Positions 1 through 5,083 of a stretch of DNA of 5,499 nucleotides are shown here, in pieces; the stretch's first letter is position 1; every line of letters starts with the position of its first letter. The translations under genes were made by a program, and so were the position numbers. The notes below the pieces were generated by a model. The model saw nothing but the letters and a program-made list of their open reading frames with translations. It was not told the origin of the DNA and did no database searches. The DNA comes from Spirochaetaceae bacterium (GTDB lineage Bacteria; Spirochaetota; Spirochaetia; Treponematales; Treponemataceae), in assembly GCA_031272345.1 (NCBI GenBank), contig JAISTZ010000129.1:1-5499 (forward strand). Direction: 5' to 3'.

Positions 1-933
1 TTCCGGGTGCTGGACGAGCTGCGGGAGGCCTGCGAGATTCCCGTGTGGCACGACGACGCCCAGGGCACGGCCTGCATCACCCTGGCGGGTCTCCTCAACG
101 CCCTGAAGCTGGCGGGCAAAAAGCTTTCCGAAGCAAAGATCGTGCTCCTTGGGGCGGGCGCGTCAAACACCACAATCGCCCGGCTTATCATGGCCGACGG
201 CGGGGACCCCGCAAAGATGGTCGTGTTCGACAGCAAGGGGAGCCTCCACCTGGGCAGGGAGGACCTCAAGAACGACAGGAAAAACTACCGCAAGTGGGAA
301 CTCTGCGAGCGCACCAACCCGGCCAGGTCCCCCTCAATCGAGGCCGCCATGAAGGGCGCGGACGTGCTCATCGCCCTGTCAACGCCTGGACCCGACACGG
401 TCAAGCGGCCCTGGGTGCGCTCCATGGCGGACAAGTCCATCGTGTTCACCTGCGCCAATCCCGTGCCCGAAATCTGGCCCTACGCCGCCAAGGAGGAGGG
501 CGCCTTCATCGTGGCCACGGGCCGGGGGGACTTCCCCAACCAGGTGAACAACTCGGTGTGCTTCCCCGGCATCCTCAAGGGCGCCCTCCTGGTGCGCGCC
601 CGGAAGATAACCGACGGCATGGCGATCCGCTGCGCCCATTCCATCGCGGACTTTGCGGAGAAGCGGGGCATCACGCCGGACAACATTGTCGCCACCATGG
701 AAGAGACCGAGGTCTTTGCGGTGGAGGCCGCGGACGTGGCCCAGCAGGCCATCAAGGAAGGGGTCGCCAGGGTAAAGCTGTCCTGGGACGAGGTCTATTC
801 CAAAGCCAGGGCGGACATCTCGGAAGCCAGGGCCCTTGCGGGGGATCTCATGAAGCTTGGGCACATCAAGGAGCCCCCGGCGGAAATGCTGGAGCAGGCC
901 CTTGCGGACGCGGTGGCCGCGGTGAAGAAGTAG
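1..933 (+). CDS. NAD(P)-dependent malic enzyme, C-terminal part (5' end outside window)
   Basis: Cytoplasmic malic enzyme: oxidative decarboxylation of malate to pyruvate and CO2 with reduction of NAD(P). The reading frame is open from base 1, so the gene starts upstream. The GTG at 7 is internal to the conserved core and is not taken as the start. 310 residues are visible. In visible numbering, HDDAQGTA (17-24) is the conserved HDD-x-x-GTA substrate/metal segment. GAGASN (51-56) is the Rossmann glycine loop, with S-N where many relatives have A-G. VVFDSKG (74-80) ends the second strand with Asp77, which usually favours NAD over NADP. ANPVPEI (152-158) and TGRGDFPNQVNN (173-184), followed by CFPG, are family hallmarks; most relatives read TGRSD. 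The catalytic Tyr and Lys of the family lie in the missing N-terminal part. Family members are usually about 390-480 residues, so roughly 100 or more are missing. The gene ends with Ala/Val/Lys-rich AVAAVKK and TAG. Family is clear; cofactor preference is inferred. Confidence 0.95.
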   Translation, partial: FRVLDELREACEIPVWHDDAQGTACITLAGLLNALKLAGKKLSEAKIVLLGAGASNTTIARLIMADGGDPAKMVVFDSKGSLHLGREDLKNDRKNYRKWELCERTNPARSPSIEAAMKGADVLIALSTPGPDTVKRPWVRSMADKSIVFTCANPVPEIWPYAAKEEGAFIVATGRGDFPNQVNNSVCFPGILKGALLVRARKITDGMAIRCAHSIADFAEKRGITPDNIVATMEETEVFAVEAADVAQQAIKEGVARVKLSWDEVYSKARADISEARALAGDLMKLGHIKEPPAEMLEQALADAVAAVKK

Positions 934-972
934 CGTCGTTCCGGCAGCGCGGTTGCCGCGGTAAAGAAGTGA
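910..972 (+). repeat. Imperfect in-frame duplication of the malic enzyme 3' end
   Basis: The last 24 bases of the malic enzyme gene (910-933, encoding AVAAVKK and TAG) recur at 949-972, offset by 39 bases, so in the same frame. 20 of 24 bases match. The differences are GTG to GTT, GTG to GTA, and TAG to TGA: two synonymous Val changes and a stop-for-stop change. The 15 bases between the copies (RRSGS if read through) do not resemble the sequence before the first copy. The second copy could be the leftover end of another malic-enzyme allele, or a tail reached by readthrough of TAG. Confidence 0.75.
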
Positions 973-985
973 GGGCAAGGCCCTC
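971..985. terminator. Candidate weak bidirectional terminator hairpin between convergent genes
   Basis: GAGGGC (971-976) and GCCCTC (980-985) form a perfect 6-bp GC-rich stem with a 3-base AAG loop. It lies just past the malic enzyme stop and just past the minus-strand stop at 991, where two convergent units should end. There is no T-run after it on the plus strand. On the minus strand the following bases are mildly T-rich (ACTTCTTTAC). Position and stem are suggestive, but intrinsic termination is not well supported. Confidence 0.35.
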
Positions 986-990
986 CTGCC

Positions 991-1164
991 CTACTTCGTG
1001 GCAATGGCGGTGGCGCTATCACCCTTCGTTTTTCCAGGCGGTGTACAATTGCAAGGGGCTTTCCCACCAGCGTTTTGTCGGTTCATTTTGTCAGTTGTAT
1101 GAAAACGCGGCAACGTTATAATCTCGGGTTTGGTAATCGCGGTCAAGCCGCCGTGGTACAGCAT
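991..1164 (-). pseudogene. Truncated, frameshifted DUF3990-type (ADP-ribosyltransferase-like) partner protein
   Basis: An ATG at 1164-1162 shares one base with the TGA of the upstream DUF3791 gene (TGATG), a typical coupled arrangement. It opens 57 codons starting MLYHGGLTAITKPEII, which matches my memory of DUF3990 N-termini (LYHGS/LYHGG followed by a KPEI-like stretch). DUF3990 proteins are usually well over 100 residues and continue with a DFGxGFYTT-like motif. Here PEII is followed directly by TLPRFHTTDKMN, so the DFGxG part is missing and the expected Tyr is His. After TDKMN the frame reads RQNAGGK. Skipping two bases near 1079 instead gives TKRWWES, which lines up with the TDKxQAKRW-like family continuation and then stops at 1019. 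Two lesions in a short gene point to a decayed partner. The YHGG and GFYTT motifs resemble the H and Y of the ADP-ribosyltransferase H-Y-E triad, so any activity is probably lost. The alternative is a real short protein of unknown role. Confidence 0.55.
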
Positions 1165-1379
1165 CATTGCGCCGCCTCCATGTATTCGTCAATCAGCGGC
1201 AGAATGAAGCGCGGCCCCTGTGTATGGAGCACATCGTAATTGCTGAAGAGATAGTCCAGGACGCCGGTTTTTTCAAATTTTTCCGCCGCGCCCGCGCCGG
1301 ATATGTTATGCTCCCGTGCATAAGTTTCTATGCAAAATGCCGTAAAAGCCGCTTTAGGGGGCCGCCGGTACCACTCCAT
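1164..1379 (-). CDS. DUF3791-type small protein (putative partner of DUF3990)
   Basis: A 71-residue soluble protein. It contains FCIETYA (15-21), HNISG (24-28), F35 with GVLDYL (39-44), YDVLHT (48-53) and IDEY (63-66). These are the pattern I know from DUF3791 proteins (FCIExY, HNLSG, FxxxGVxDYL, YDVLHTxG, IDEY), and the usual size is about 65-75 residues. DUF3791 genes commonly sit beside DUF3990 genes, as here, where the next ORF overlaps by one base. No enzymatic motif is visible. An antitoxin-like or regulatory role is inferred only from that pairing. The frame stays open upstream as far as 1601, but the family similarity starts close to the ATG at 1379, so that start was chosen. It has no clear Shine-Dalgarno sequence. 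A TTG four codons further upstream, with GAGG before it, is a possible alternative. Confidence 0.75.
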   Translation of the reverse strand: MEWYRRPPKAAFTAFCIETYAREHNISGAGAAEKFEKTGVLDYLFSNYDVLHTQGPRFILPLIDEYMEAAQ

Positions 1380-1385
1380 AGGGTC

Positions 1386-1414
1386 AGTATACAAACTATC
1401 ACAGCCTCGCGCAA
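1386..1414 (-). promoter_or_regulatory. Candidate sigma-70 promoter for the DUF3791 gene
   Basis: On the minus strand, TTGCGC (1414-1409) and TATACT (1391-1386) are separated by 17 bases. The -10 box is good and the -35 is weak (3 of 6). Transcription would start about 7 bases past the -10 box, at or next to the A of the ATG at 1379, giving a leaderless or nearly leaderless mRNA. That would agree with the missing Shine-Dalgarno. Candidate only. Confidence 0.35.
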
Positions 1415-1510
1415 GGCAGTAGGGTTGTCCGGAAACTCCTGTTTCTGAGCAAATTCCTATAAAAAACGCGATTTTGTGGGGGGTTTTTGAAGAAATCCGG
1501 GGGATTTTGC

Positions 1511-1540
1511 TTGACAAAAGAGGCCTGGGAGGAGTAGAAT
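1511..1540 (+). promoter_or_regulatory. Sigma-70 promoter of the liv operon
   Basis: TTGACA (1511-1516, perfect -35) and TAGAAT (1535-1540, 5 of 6 for -10) are separated by 18 bases. Transcription should start near 1547, leaving a leader of about 45 bases before the livH GTG. GGGAG (1527-1531) and CTCCC (1541-1545) flank the -10 box as an inverted repeat, and an 8-base palindrome TGTCGACA lies in the leader at 1558-1565. Either could bind a regulator. Confidence 0.75.
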
Positions 1541-1579
1541 CTCCCCATACAGTCGAATGTCGACAATACGGTGTGCGAA

Positions 1580-1594
1580 AGGAGGTTACCGGTG
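1580..1594 (+). promoter_or_regulatory. livH ribosome binding site and GTG start
   Basis: AGGAGG (1580-1585) stands 6 bases before GTG at 1592. This decides the livH start in favour of 1592 over the in-frame GTG at 1571, which lies before the ribosome binding site and would add seven residues without membrane-protein character. Confidence 0.9.
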
Positions 1595-2467
1595 GACACA
1601 CTGTTGCAGTTGCTAACGCGGGGCCTGGAAACGGGCAGCATCTACGCGCTTACGGCTCTTGGCATCGTGCTGATTTTCAAAACTAACGGCACGGTGAACT
1701 TTGCCCAGGGGACTATCGGCATGTTTTGCACCTACACCGCCACCTGGATCTTTGCCAAATTCGGAGCGCCGGTTGCCGGTTCTGTGGTTGGGGCGGTGGC
1801 GGCCGCCCTTGCAATCGGCGTGTTTATGGACATCGCCGTTATCCGGCACACCGCAAAGGTTGGGGCGGTGGGCAAGCAGATAATCACCCTCGGTTTTTTT
1901 ATGATGATTCTGGGCATTACGCCCATGGTCTTCGGAATCAACCTGCTCAGCCTGCCCAAGCTCGTTCAGGGTAACCTGGAGCTGGCCGGCGGGATTGCCT
2001 TTTCAGCTAACGGCTTTTTGAACATCATCATCGGCGTGGCAATCACCCTGGCGCTTTTTTTGACCCTCCAAAAGACAAAACTCGGCCTGGCGGTGCGGGC
2101 TACCGCCATGGGCGAATCCACCGCCCGGATGCTCGGTATTCCCACCAAAACCGTCACGATGTTCGCCTGGGCGTGTGCGTGCGCGTTGAGCGCCCTCTCC
2201 GGGGTGATGATAGCCCCCTCAACCACCGTGTCCCTCACGGTGATGGACGCCGTGCTCAGCAGCGCCTTCCTCTCGTGTTTTTTCGGGGGCTATCAGACCT
2301 TCCATGGGCCGGTGATTGCCGCGTTCATCATCGGTATCGCAAAAAATCTTATCGTCTACTACTGGTCTTCCGTGTGGGGAGAGCTGATGATCTACATCGT
2401 TGTGTTTGTGTTCATCGTCTTCAGGCCGAATGGACTCATCGGCAAGGCGCCTGTCAAAAAAGTATAG
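1592..2467 (+). CDS. livH: Branched-chain amino acid ABC transporter permease LivH
   Basis: One of the two inner-membrane channel subunits of a HAAT/Liv-family importer. 291 residues, close to the usual 290-310. It is almost wholly hydrophobic, with about 8-9 likely membrane segments near 12-30, 40-58, 61-85, 96-117, 138-160, 186-208, 218-233, 238-258 and 262-279. Family features: SIYALTALGIVLIFKTNGTVNFAQG (given in two parts as SIYALTALGI at 16-25 and GTVNFAQG at 33-40), TKLGLAVRAT (162-171) with ARMLGI (178-183), the cytoplasmic loop expected to contact the ATPase, and the C-terminal FRPNGLIG (277-284). It is first in the operon and directly follows a strong promoter. Its TAG stop overlaps the livM ribosome binding site, so translation is coupled. 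The ligand cannot be read from the permease; branched-chain amino acids are the default for the family, but amides or other hydrophobic amino acids are possible. Confidence 0.93.
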   Translation: MDTLLQLLTRGLETGSIYALTALGIVLIFKTNGTVNFAQGTIGMFCTYTATWIFAKFGAPVAGSVVGAVAAALAIGVFMDIAVIRHTAKVGAVGKQIITLGFFMMILGITPMVFGINLLSLPKLVQGNLELAGGIAFSANGFLNIIIGVAITLALFLTLQKTKLGLAVRATAMGESTARMLGIPTKTVTMFAWACACALSALSGVMIAPSTTVSLTVMDAVLSSAFLSCFFGGYQTFHGPVIAAFIIGIAKNLIVYYWSSVWGELMIYIVVFVFIVFRPNGLIGKAPVKKV

Positions 2468-2479
2468 GAGGACTTTGTA

Positions 2480-3526
2480 GTGACAAAACCGCTCGCAAAA
2501 AACCAGACAAATAGCGGGGCAAAAAACCTTCTCGCCAATCCGTACCTGCATTTTGTGCTCATCGGCGCGGTTCTGATTCTGGCGCAGGTTCTTGCCAGAA
2601 ACGGCATCCTCATCACCAATTCCACCGTGACCCTCCTTGGGGGCGTCATCATTTACGCGATGGCCTGTCTTGGGCTTGACCTGCTCCTGGGCTACGGCGG
2701 CATGATTTCCCTGGGGACTGCGGGATTTATGGGCCTTGCCTCATACGTGTCCGCATACATCACGGTGAATCTTCACCTGCCCTTTGAGCTCGGAATCCTC
2801 GCGGCCATTGCCGTTTCGGTGTGCCTTGGTCTGCTCGTGGGACTCGCGTCCCTCCGTATCGAAGGGATATACCTGGCGATGGCAACGATGATTGTGGCGG
2901 AGATCCTCAAGAAGGTGTTTGAGGAAGCCGAATGGTTCACGGGCAGCTACACGGGCACAAAAGCCGCCTACCCCACCCTCCTGGGCTTTCACCTGGACCG
3001 CACCTCCACCTTCATCATGATCGTCGTGGTTCTCGTGCTCATGATGACTCTCGCTCACCTCGTGGTGACGAGCCGCCCGGGGCGGGCGCTCCACGCCATG
3101 CGGGGAAGCGAGGTTGCGGCCCAGGCCATGGGGATCAACATCCTCCTGTACCGGCTCTTCGCGTTTTCCCTTGCCACGGGATTCGCGGCGGTGGCCGGTG
3201 TGATGTACGTGCACTATTTCCGGTTTTCCTTTCCCTCAACCTGGGTGCTCGCCCTGTCCCTCAGCGTCCTGTCGGCGGTGATCATCGGGGGGCCGCGGTC
3301 CGTGTACGGCAGCCTCATCGGGGCCTTCATCGTGTTCGCCTTTCCGGATCTGGTGCTGAAGAAGCTGCCGGTCATCGGGCAAATCAACGGCATCGCCCTG
3401 GTGTTTAACGGTCTGCTCATTGTGCTGGTGGTGCTGTTTTATCCTTCAGGACTCGTCCGGGTGTTTTCGGACATTAAGCTGCTCCTTGTGCGGCACAGGA
3501 ACAGGGGAGGCGCTCAATGCAACTGA
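2480..3526 (+). CDS. livM: Branched-chain amino acid ABC transporter permease LivM
   Basis: The second channel subunit, paired with LivH in the inner membrane. 348 residues. The start is GTG at 2480, set by AGGAGG at 2466-2471 with 8 bases of spacing; this site overlaps the livH stop. After a polar 20-residue head there are about ten hydrophobic segments (near 22-40, 49-70, 80-97, 103-125, 128-145, 176-197, 223-245, 256-270, 276-296, 304-325). LivM hallmarks: GLDLLLGYGGMISLG (65-79), LRIEGIYLAMAT (125-136), RPGRALHAMRGSEVAAQAMG (199-218) as the ATPase-contacting loop, GGPRSVYGSLIGA (270-282) and FYPSGLV (320-326). The loop at 153-169 (FTGSYTGTKAAYPTLLG) stands where many LivM proteins have a TGGxxG-like segment and is diverged. 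The C-terminus is basic (VRHRNRGG). The gene overlaps livG by 10 bases. Confidence 0.93.
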   Translation: MTKPLAKNQTNSGAKNLLANPYLHFVLIGAVLILAQVLARNGILITNSTVTLLGGVIIYAMACLGLDLLLGYGGMISLGTAGFMGLASYVSAYITVNLHLPFELGILAAIAVSVCLGLLVGLASLRIEGIYLAMATMIVAEILKKVFEEAEWFTGSYTGTKAAYPTLLGFHLDRTSTFIMIVVVLVLMMTLAHLVVTSRPGRALHAMRGSEVAAQAMGINILLYRLFAFSLATGFAAVAGVMYVHYFRFSFPSTWVLALSLSVLSAVIIGGPRSVYGSLIGAFIVFAFPDLVLKKLPVIGQINGIALVFNGLLIVLVVLFYPSGLVRVFSDIKLLLVRHRNRGGAQCN

Positions 3527-4320
3527 ATGACGACGAGGTCCTGAGAGTCAATAATCTTTCCATAAGTTTCGGCGGACTAAAGGCGGTGGACAATTTCTCC
3601 CTGGCTATCCGCAAAAAAGAAATCTTCGGCCTCATCGGCCCGAACGGCGCGGGAAAGACCACGGTGTTCAACTGCATCACCCAGTTCTACCGGCCCAATG
3701 CGGGGGAGGTGATTTTCAGGACAAAGCAGGGGGACGTGGTGAACCTCGTGGGCAGGAAAGTCCACACCATCATCCGCCTGGGACTTGTGCGCACCTTTCA
3801 GAACGTGGAAATCATCCGGGAAATTTCCGTGCTGGACAACCTGCTCGTGGGCGCCCACGCTGAATACAAGACCTCGCCGCTTTCACAGATACTGCGGCTG
3901 CCCGCTGCCCGGCGCGAAGAACGCCTCATGCGCCAAAAGGCCGCCGACATTCTCGCCATCCTCGGCCTCTCTGAACTGCAAGATGTTCCCGCCGGGGGAC
4001 TTTCCTACGGGGTGCTCAAAAAAATCGAGCTTGCCCGCACACTCATCTCCGGTCCGGTTCTGATAATCCTTGACGAACCCGCCGCCGGGCTTGACGACAC
4101 CGAGACCCTCCAGTTGTCCGCCATCATCAAGGATTTGCGGGACAGATTCGACTGCGCTATCTTGCTTGTGGAACACGACATGCGCCTTGTTATGGGCATC
4201 TGCGACCGGGTGTGCGCGATTTCTTTCGGCAAATTCCTTGCTTCCGGCACACCGGAAGAGATTCAAAACAATCCTGCGGTGCAGGAAGCTTACCTTGGGG
4301 AGGAGGAAAAAAATGTCTGA
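3517..4320 (+). CDS. livG: Branched-chain amino acid ABC transporter ATP-binding protein LivG
   Basis: A cytoplasmic ATPase that powers the importer with LivF. 267 residues, slightly longer than the usual 250-260. Walker A GPNGAGKT (41-48), Q-loop RTFQN (92-96), Walker B VLIILDEP (181-188) with catalytic Glu187, D-loop AAGLDD (189-194), and H-loop His220 in LVEHDM, all in the expected order. RTFQN and VEHDMRLVMGICDRV are typical of LivG. The ABC signature reads LSYGVLKK (162-169), whereas LivG proteins normally have LSYGQQRR or LPYGQQRR, so the glutamine is replaced by valine. Other key residues are intact, so it is probably active. The ATG at 3517 lies 6 bases after GGGGAGG (3504-3510), inside the end of livM. 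The 3' end overlaps livF by 8 bases, which suggests coupled translation and balanced subunit amounts. Confidence 0.95.
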   Translation: MQLNDDEVLRVNNLSISFGGLKAVDNFSLAIRKKEIFGLIGPNGAGKTTVFNCITQFYRPNAGEVIFRTKQGDVVNLVGRKVHTIIRLGLVRTFQNVEIIREISVLDNLLVGAHAEYKTSPLSQILRLPAARREERLMRQKAADILAILGLSELQDVPAGGLSYGVLKKIELARTLISGPVLIILDEPAAGLDDTETLQLSAIIKDLRDRFDCAILLVEHDMRLVMGICDRVCAISFGKFLASGTPEEIQNNPAVQEAYLGEEEKNV

Positions 4321-5032
4321 TACAGCTTTGTCAATACAAGACCTCTCCGTGCGGTACGGGGCGGTTGAAGCCCTCAAGGGAATCACCATCGAAGTCCCCG
4401 CGGGCTCGATTGTCGCGCTCCTCGGGGCTAACGGCGCGGGAAAGACCTCCACCATGCGCTCCATCTCGGGCCTTGTTCCCAAAACCCGCGGCAAGGTGAG
4501 TCTCTTCGGGGCGGACATCACCAAATACAGCCCGGAAAAAATCGCGTCCCTCGGCATTTCCCAGTCCCCGGAGGGAAGGCAGATTTTTCGGGAATTGACG
4601 GTAAAAGAAAATCTCCTCATCGGCGCGTTTGTCCTCAAAAACCGCAAACAGGAAGCGGCGTGTTTTGAACGGGTGTTTGGAATTTTCCCCCTCCTCAAGG
4701 AGCGGCTCAATCAGGTGGCGGTAACCCTTTCCGGGGGGGAGCTTCAGATGCTCGCCATCGGCCGGGCCCTGATGAGTTCTCCCAAGGTGCTCCTCCTTGA
4801 CGAACCTTCCCTGGGCCTTGCGCCGCTGGTTGTGCGGGACATGTTCAACGTTATCAAGGCGATTCGGGAAGAGGGCACGACGATTCTGATTGTCGAACAA
4901 AACGCCCTGCAAACCTTAAAAATCGCGGACTACGCCTATGTGTTGACCGTGGGCAAAATCACAACTCAGGGCAAGGCGTCGGAGCTGATAAAAGACAAAG
5001 CGCTGGTGGATGCATATCTTGGCGGGCATTAG
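4313..5032 (+). CDS. livF: Branched-chain amino acid ABC transporter ATP-binding protein LivF
   Basis: The second cytoplasmic ATPase of the importer. 239 residues, the usual LivF size. The frame is open upstream to 4070, but AGGAGG at 4301-4306, 6 bases before the ATG at 4313, and the family length set the start there. Motifs in order: Walker A GANGAGKT (38-45), PEGRQIF (86-92, the LivF-specific segment near the Q-loop), signature LSGGE (139-143) followed by LQMLAIGRAL where LivF usually has QQMLAIGRAL, Walker B KVLLLDEP (158-165) with Glu164, D-loop SLGLAP (166-171), and VEQNA (194-198). In LivF the H-loop histidine is normally Gln, as here (Gln196), so this is not a defect. The stop codon TAG lies in the foot of a small hairpin before the binding-protein gene. 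Confidence 0.95.
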   Translation: MSDTALSIQDLSVRYGAVEALKGITIEVPAGSIVALLGANGAGKTSTMRSISGLVPKTRGKVSLFGADITKYSPEKIASLGISQSPEGRQIFRELTVKENLLIGAFVLKNRKQEAACFERVFGIFPLLKERLNQVAVTLSGGELQMLAIGRALMSSPKVLLLDEPSLGLAPLVVRDMFNVIKAIREEGTTILIVEQNALQTLKIADYAYVLTVGKITTQGKASELIKDKALVDAYLGGH

Positions 5033-5050
5033 CGGGAAACAGTCCCGTTA
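5030..5050 (+). promoter_or_regulatory. Small hairpin between livF and the binding-protein gene
   Basis: TAGCGGGA (5030-5037) can pair with TCCCGTTA (5043-5050) over a 5-base loop: 8 bp with one G-T pair. The livF stop codon is part of the stem. No T-run follows, so it is not a convincing terminator. In a transporter operon such a hairpin may act as an mRNA-stabilising or processing element that adjusts binding-protein levels; this is inference. I see no convincing internal promoter in the 51-base gap. Confidence 0.35.
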
Positions 5051-5083
5051 AAATAACACTATTTGTAACCCAGGAGGTAAACA

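Noticed and set aside
45..1121. 358-codon plus-strand open frame overlapping the malic enzyme
   Set aside because: It is out of frame with a clear malic enzyme, rich in Arg/Gly/His/Pro as GC-rich shadow frames are, and shows no recognisable domain.
1167..1448. 93-codon plus-strand open frame
   Set aside because: It is the reverse shadow of the DUF3791 gene, with no ribosome binding site and no recognisable protein features.
934..1591. CRISPR array, tRNA, riboswitch or insertion-sequence ends in the long intergenic region
   Set aside because: I saw no spaced identical repeats, no tRNA-like cloverleaf, and no terminal inverted repeats with target-site duplication; the roughly 45-base liv leader is too short for a known amino-acid riboswitch.
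1380..1601. N-terminal extension of the DUF3791 frame up to 1601 (145 residues in total)
   Set aside because: The added 74 residues are low-complexity Pro/Ser/Arg-rich, run through the liv promoter, and have no family similarity; the ATG at 1379 fits the usual length.
3883..4710. 275-codon minus-strand open frame opposite livG and livF
   Set aside because: It lies wholly antisense to two intact ABC ATPases with all motifs, has no ribosome binding site that I can see and no familiar motif.
5019..5054. Internal promoter (TTGGCG ... TAAAAT) before the binding-protein gene
   Set aside because: The spacing is 24 bases, too long for sigma-70, and the -35 match is weak.
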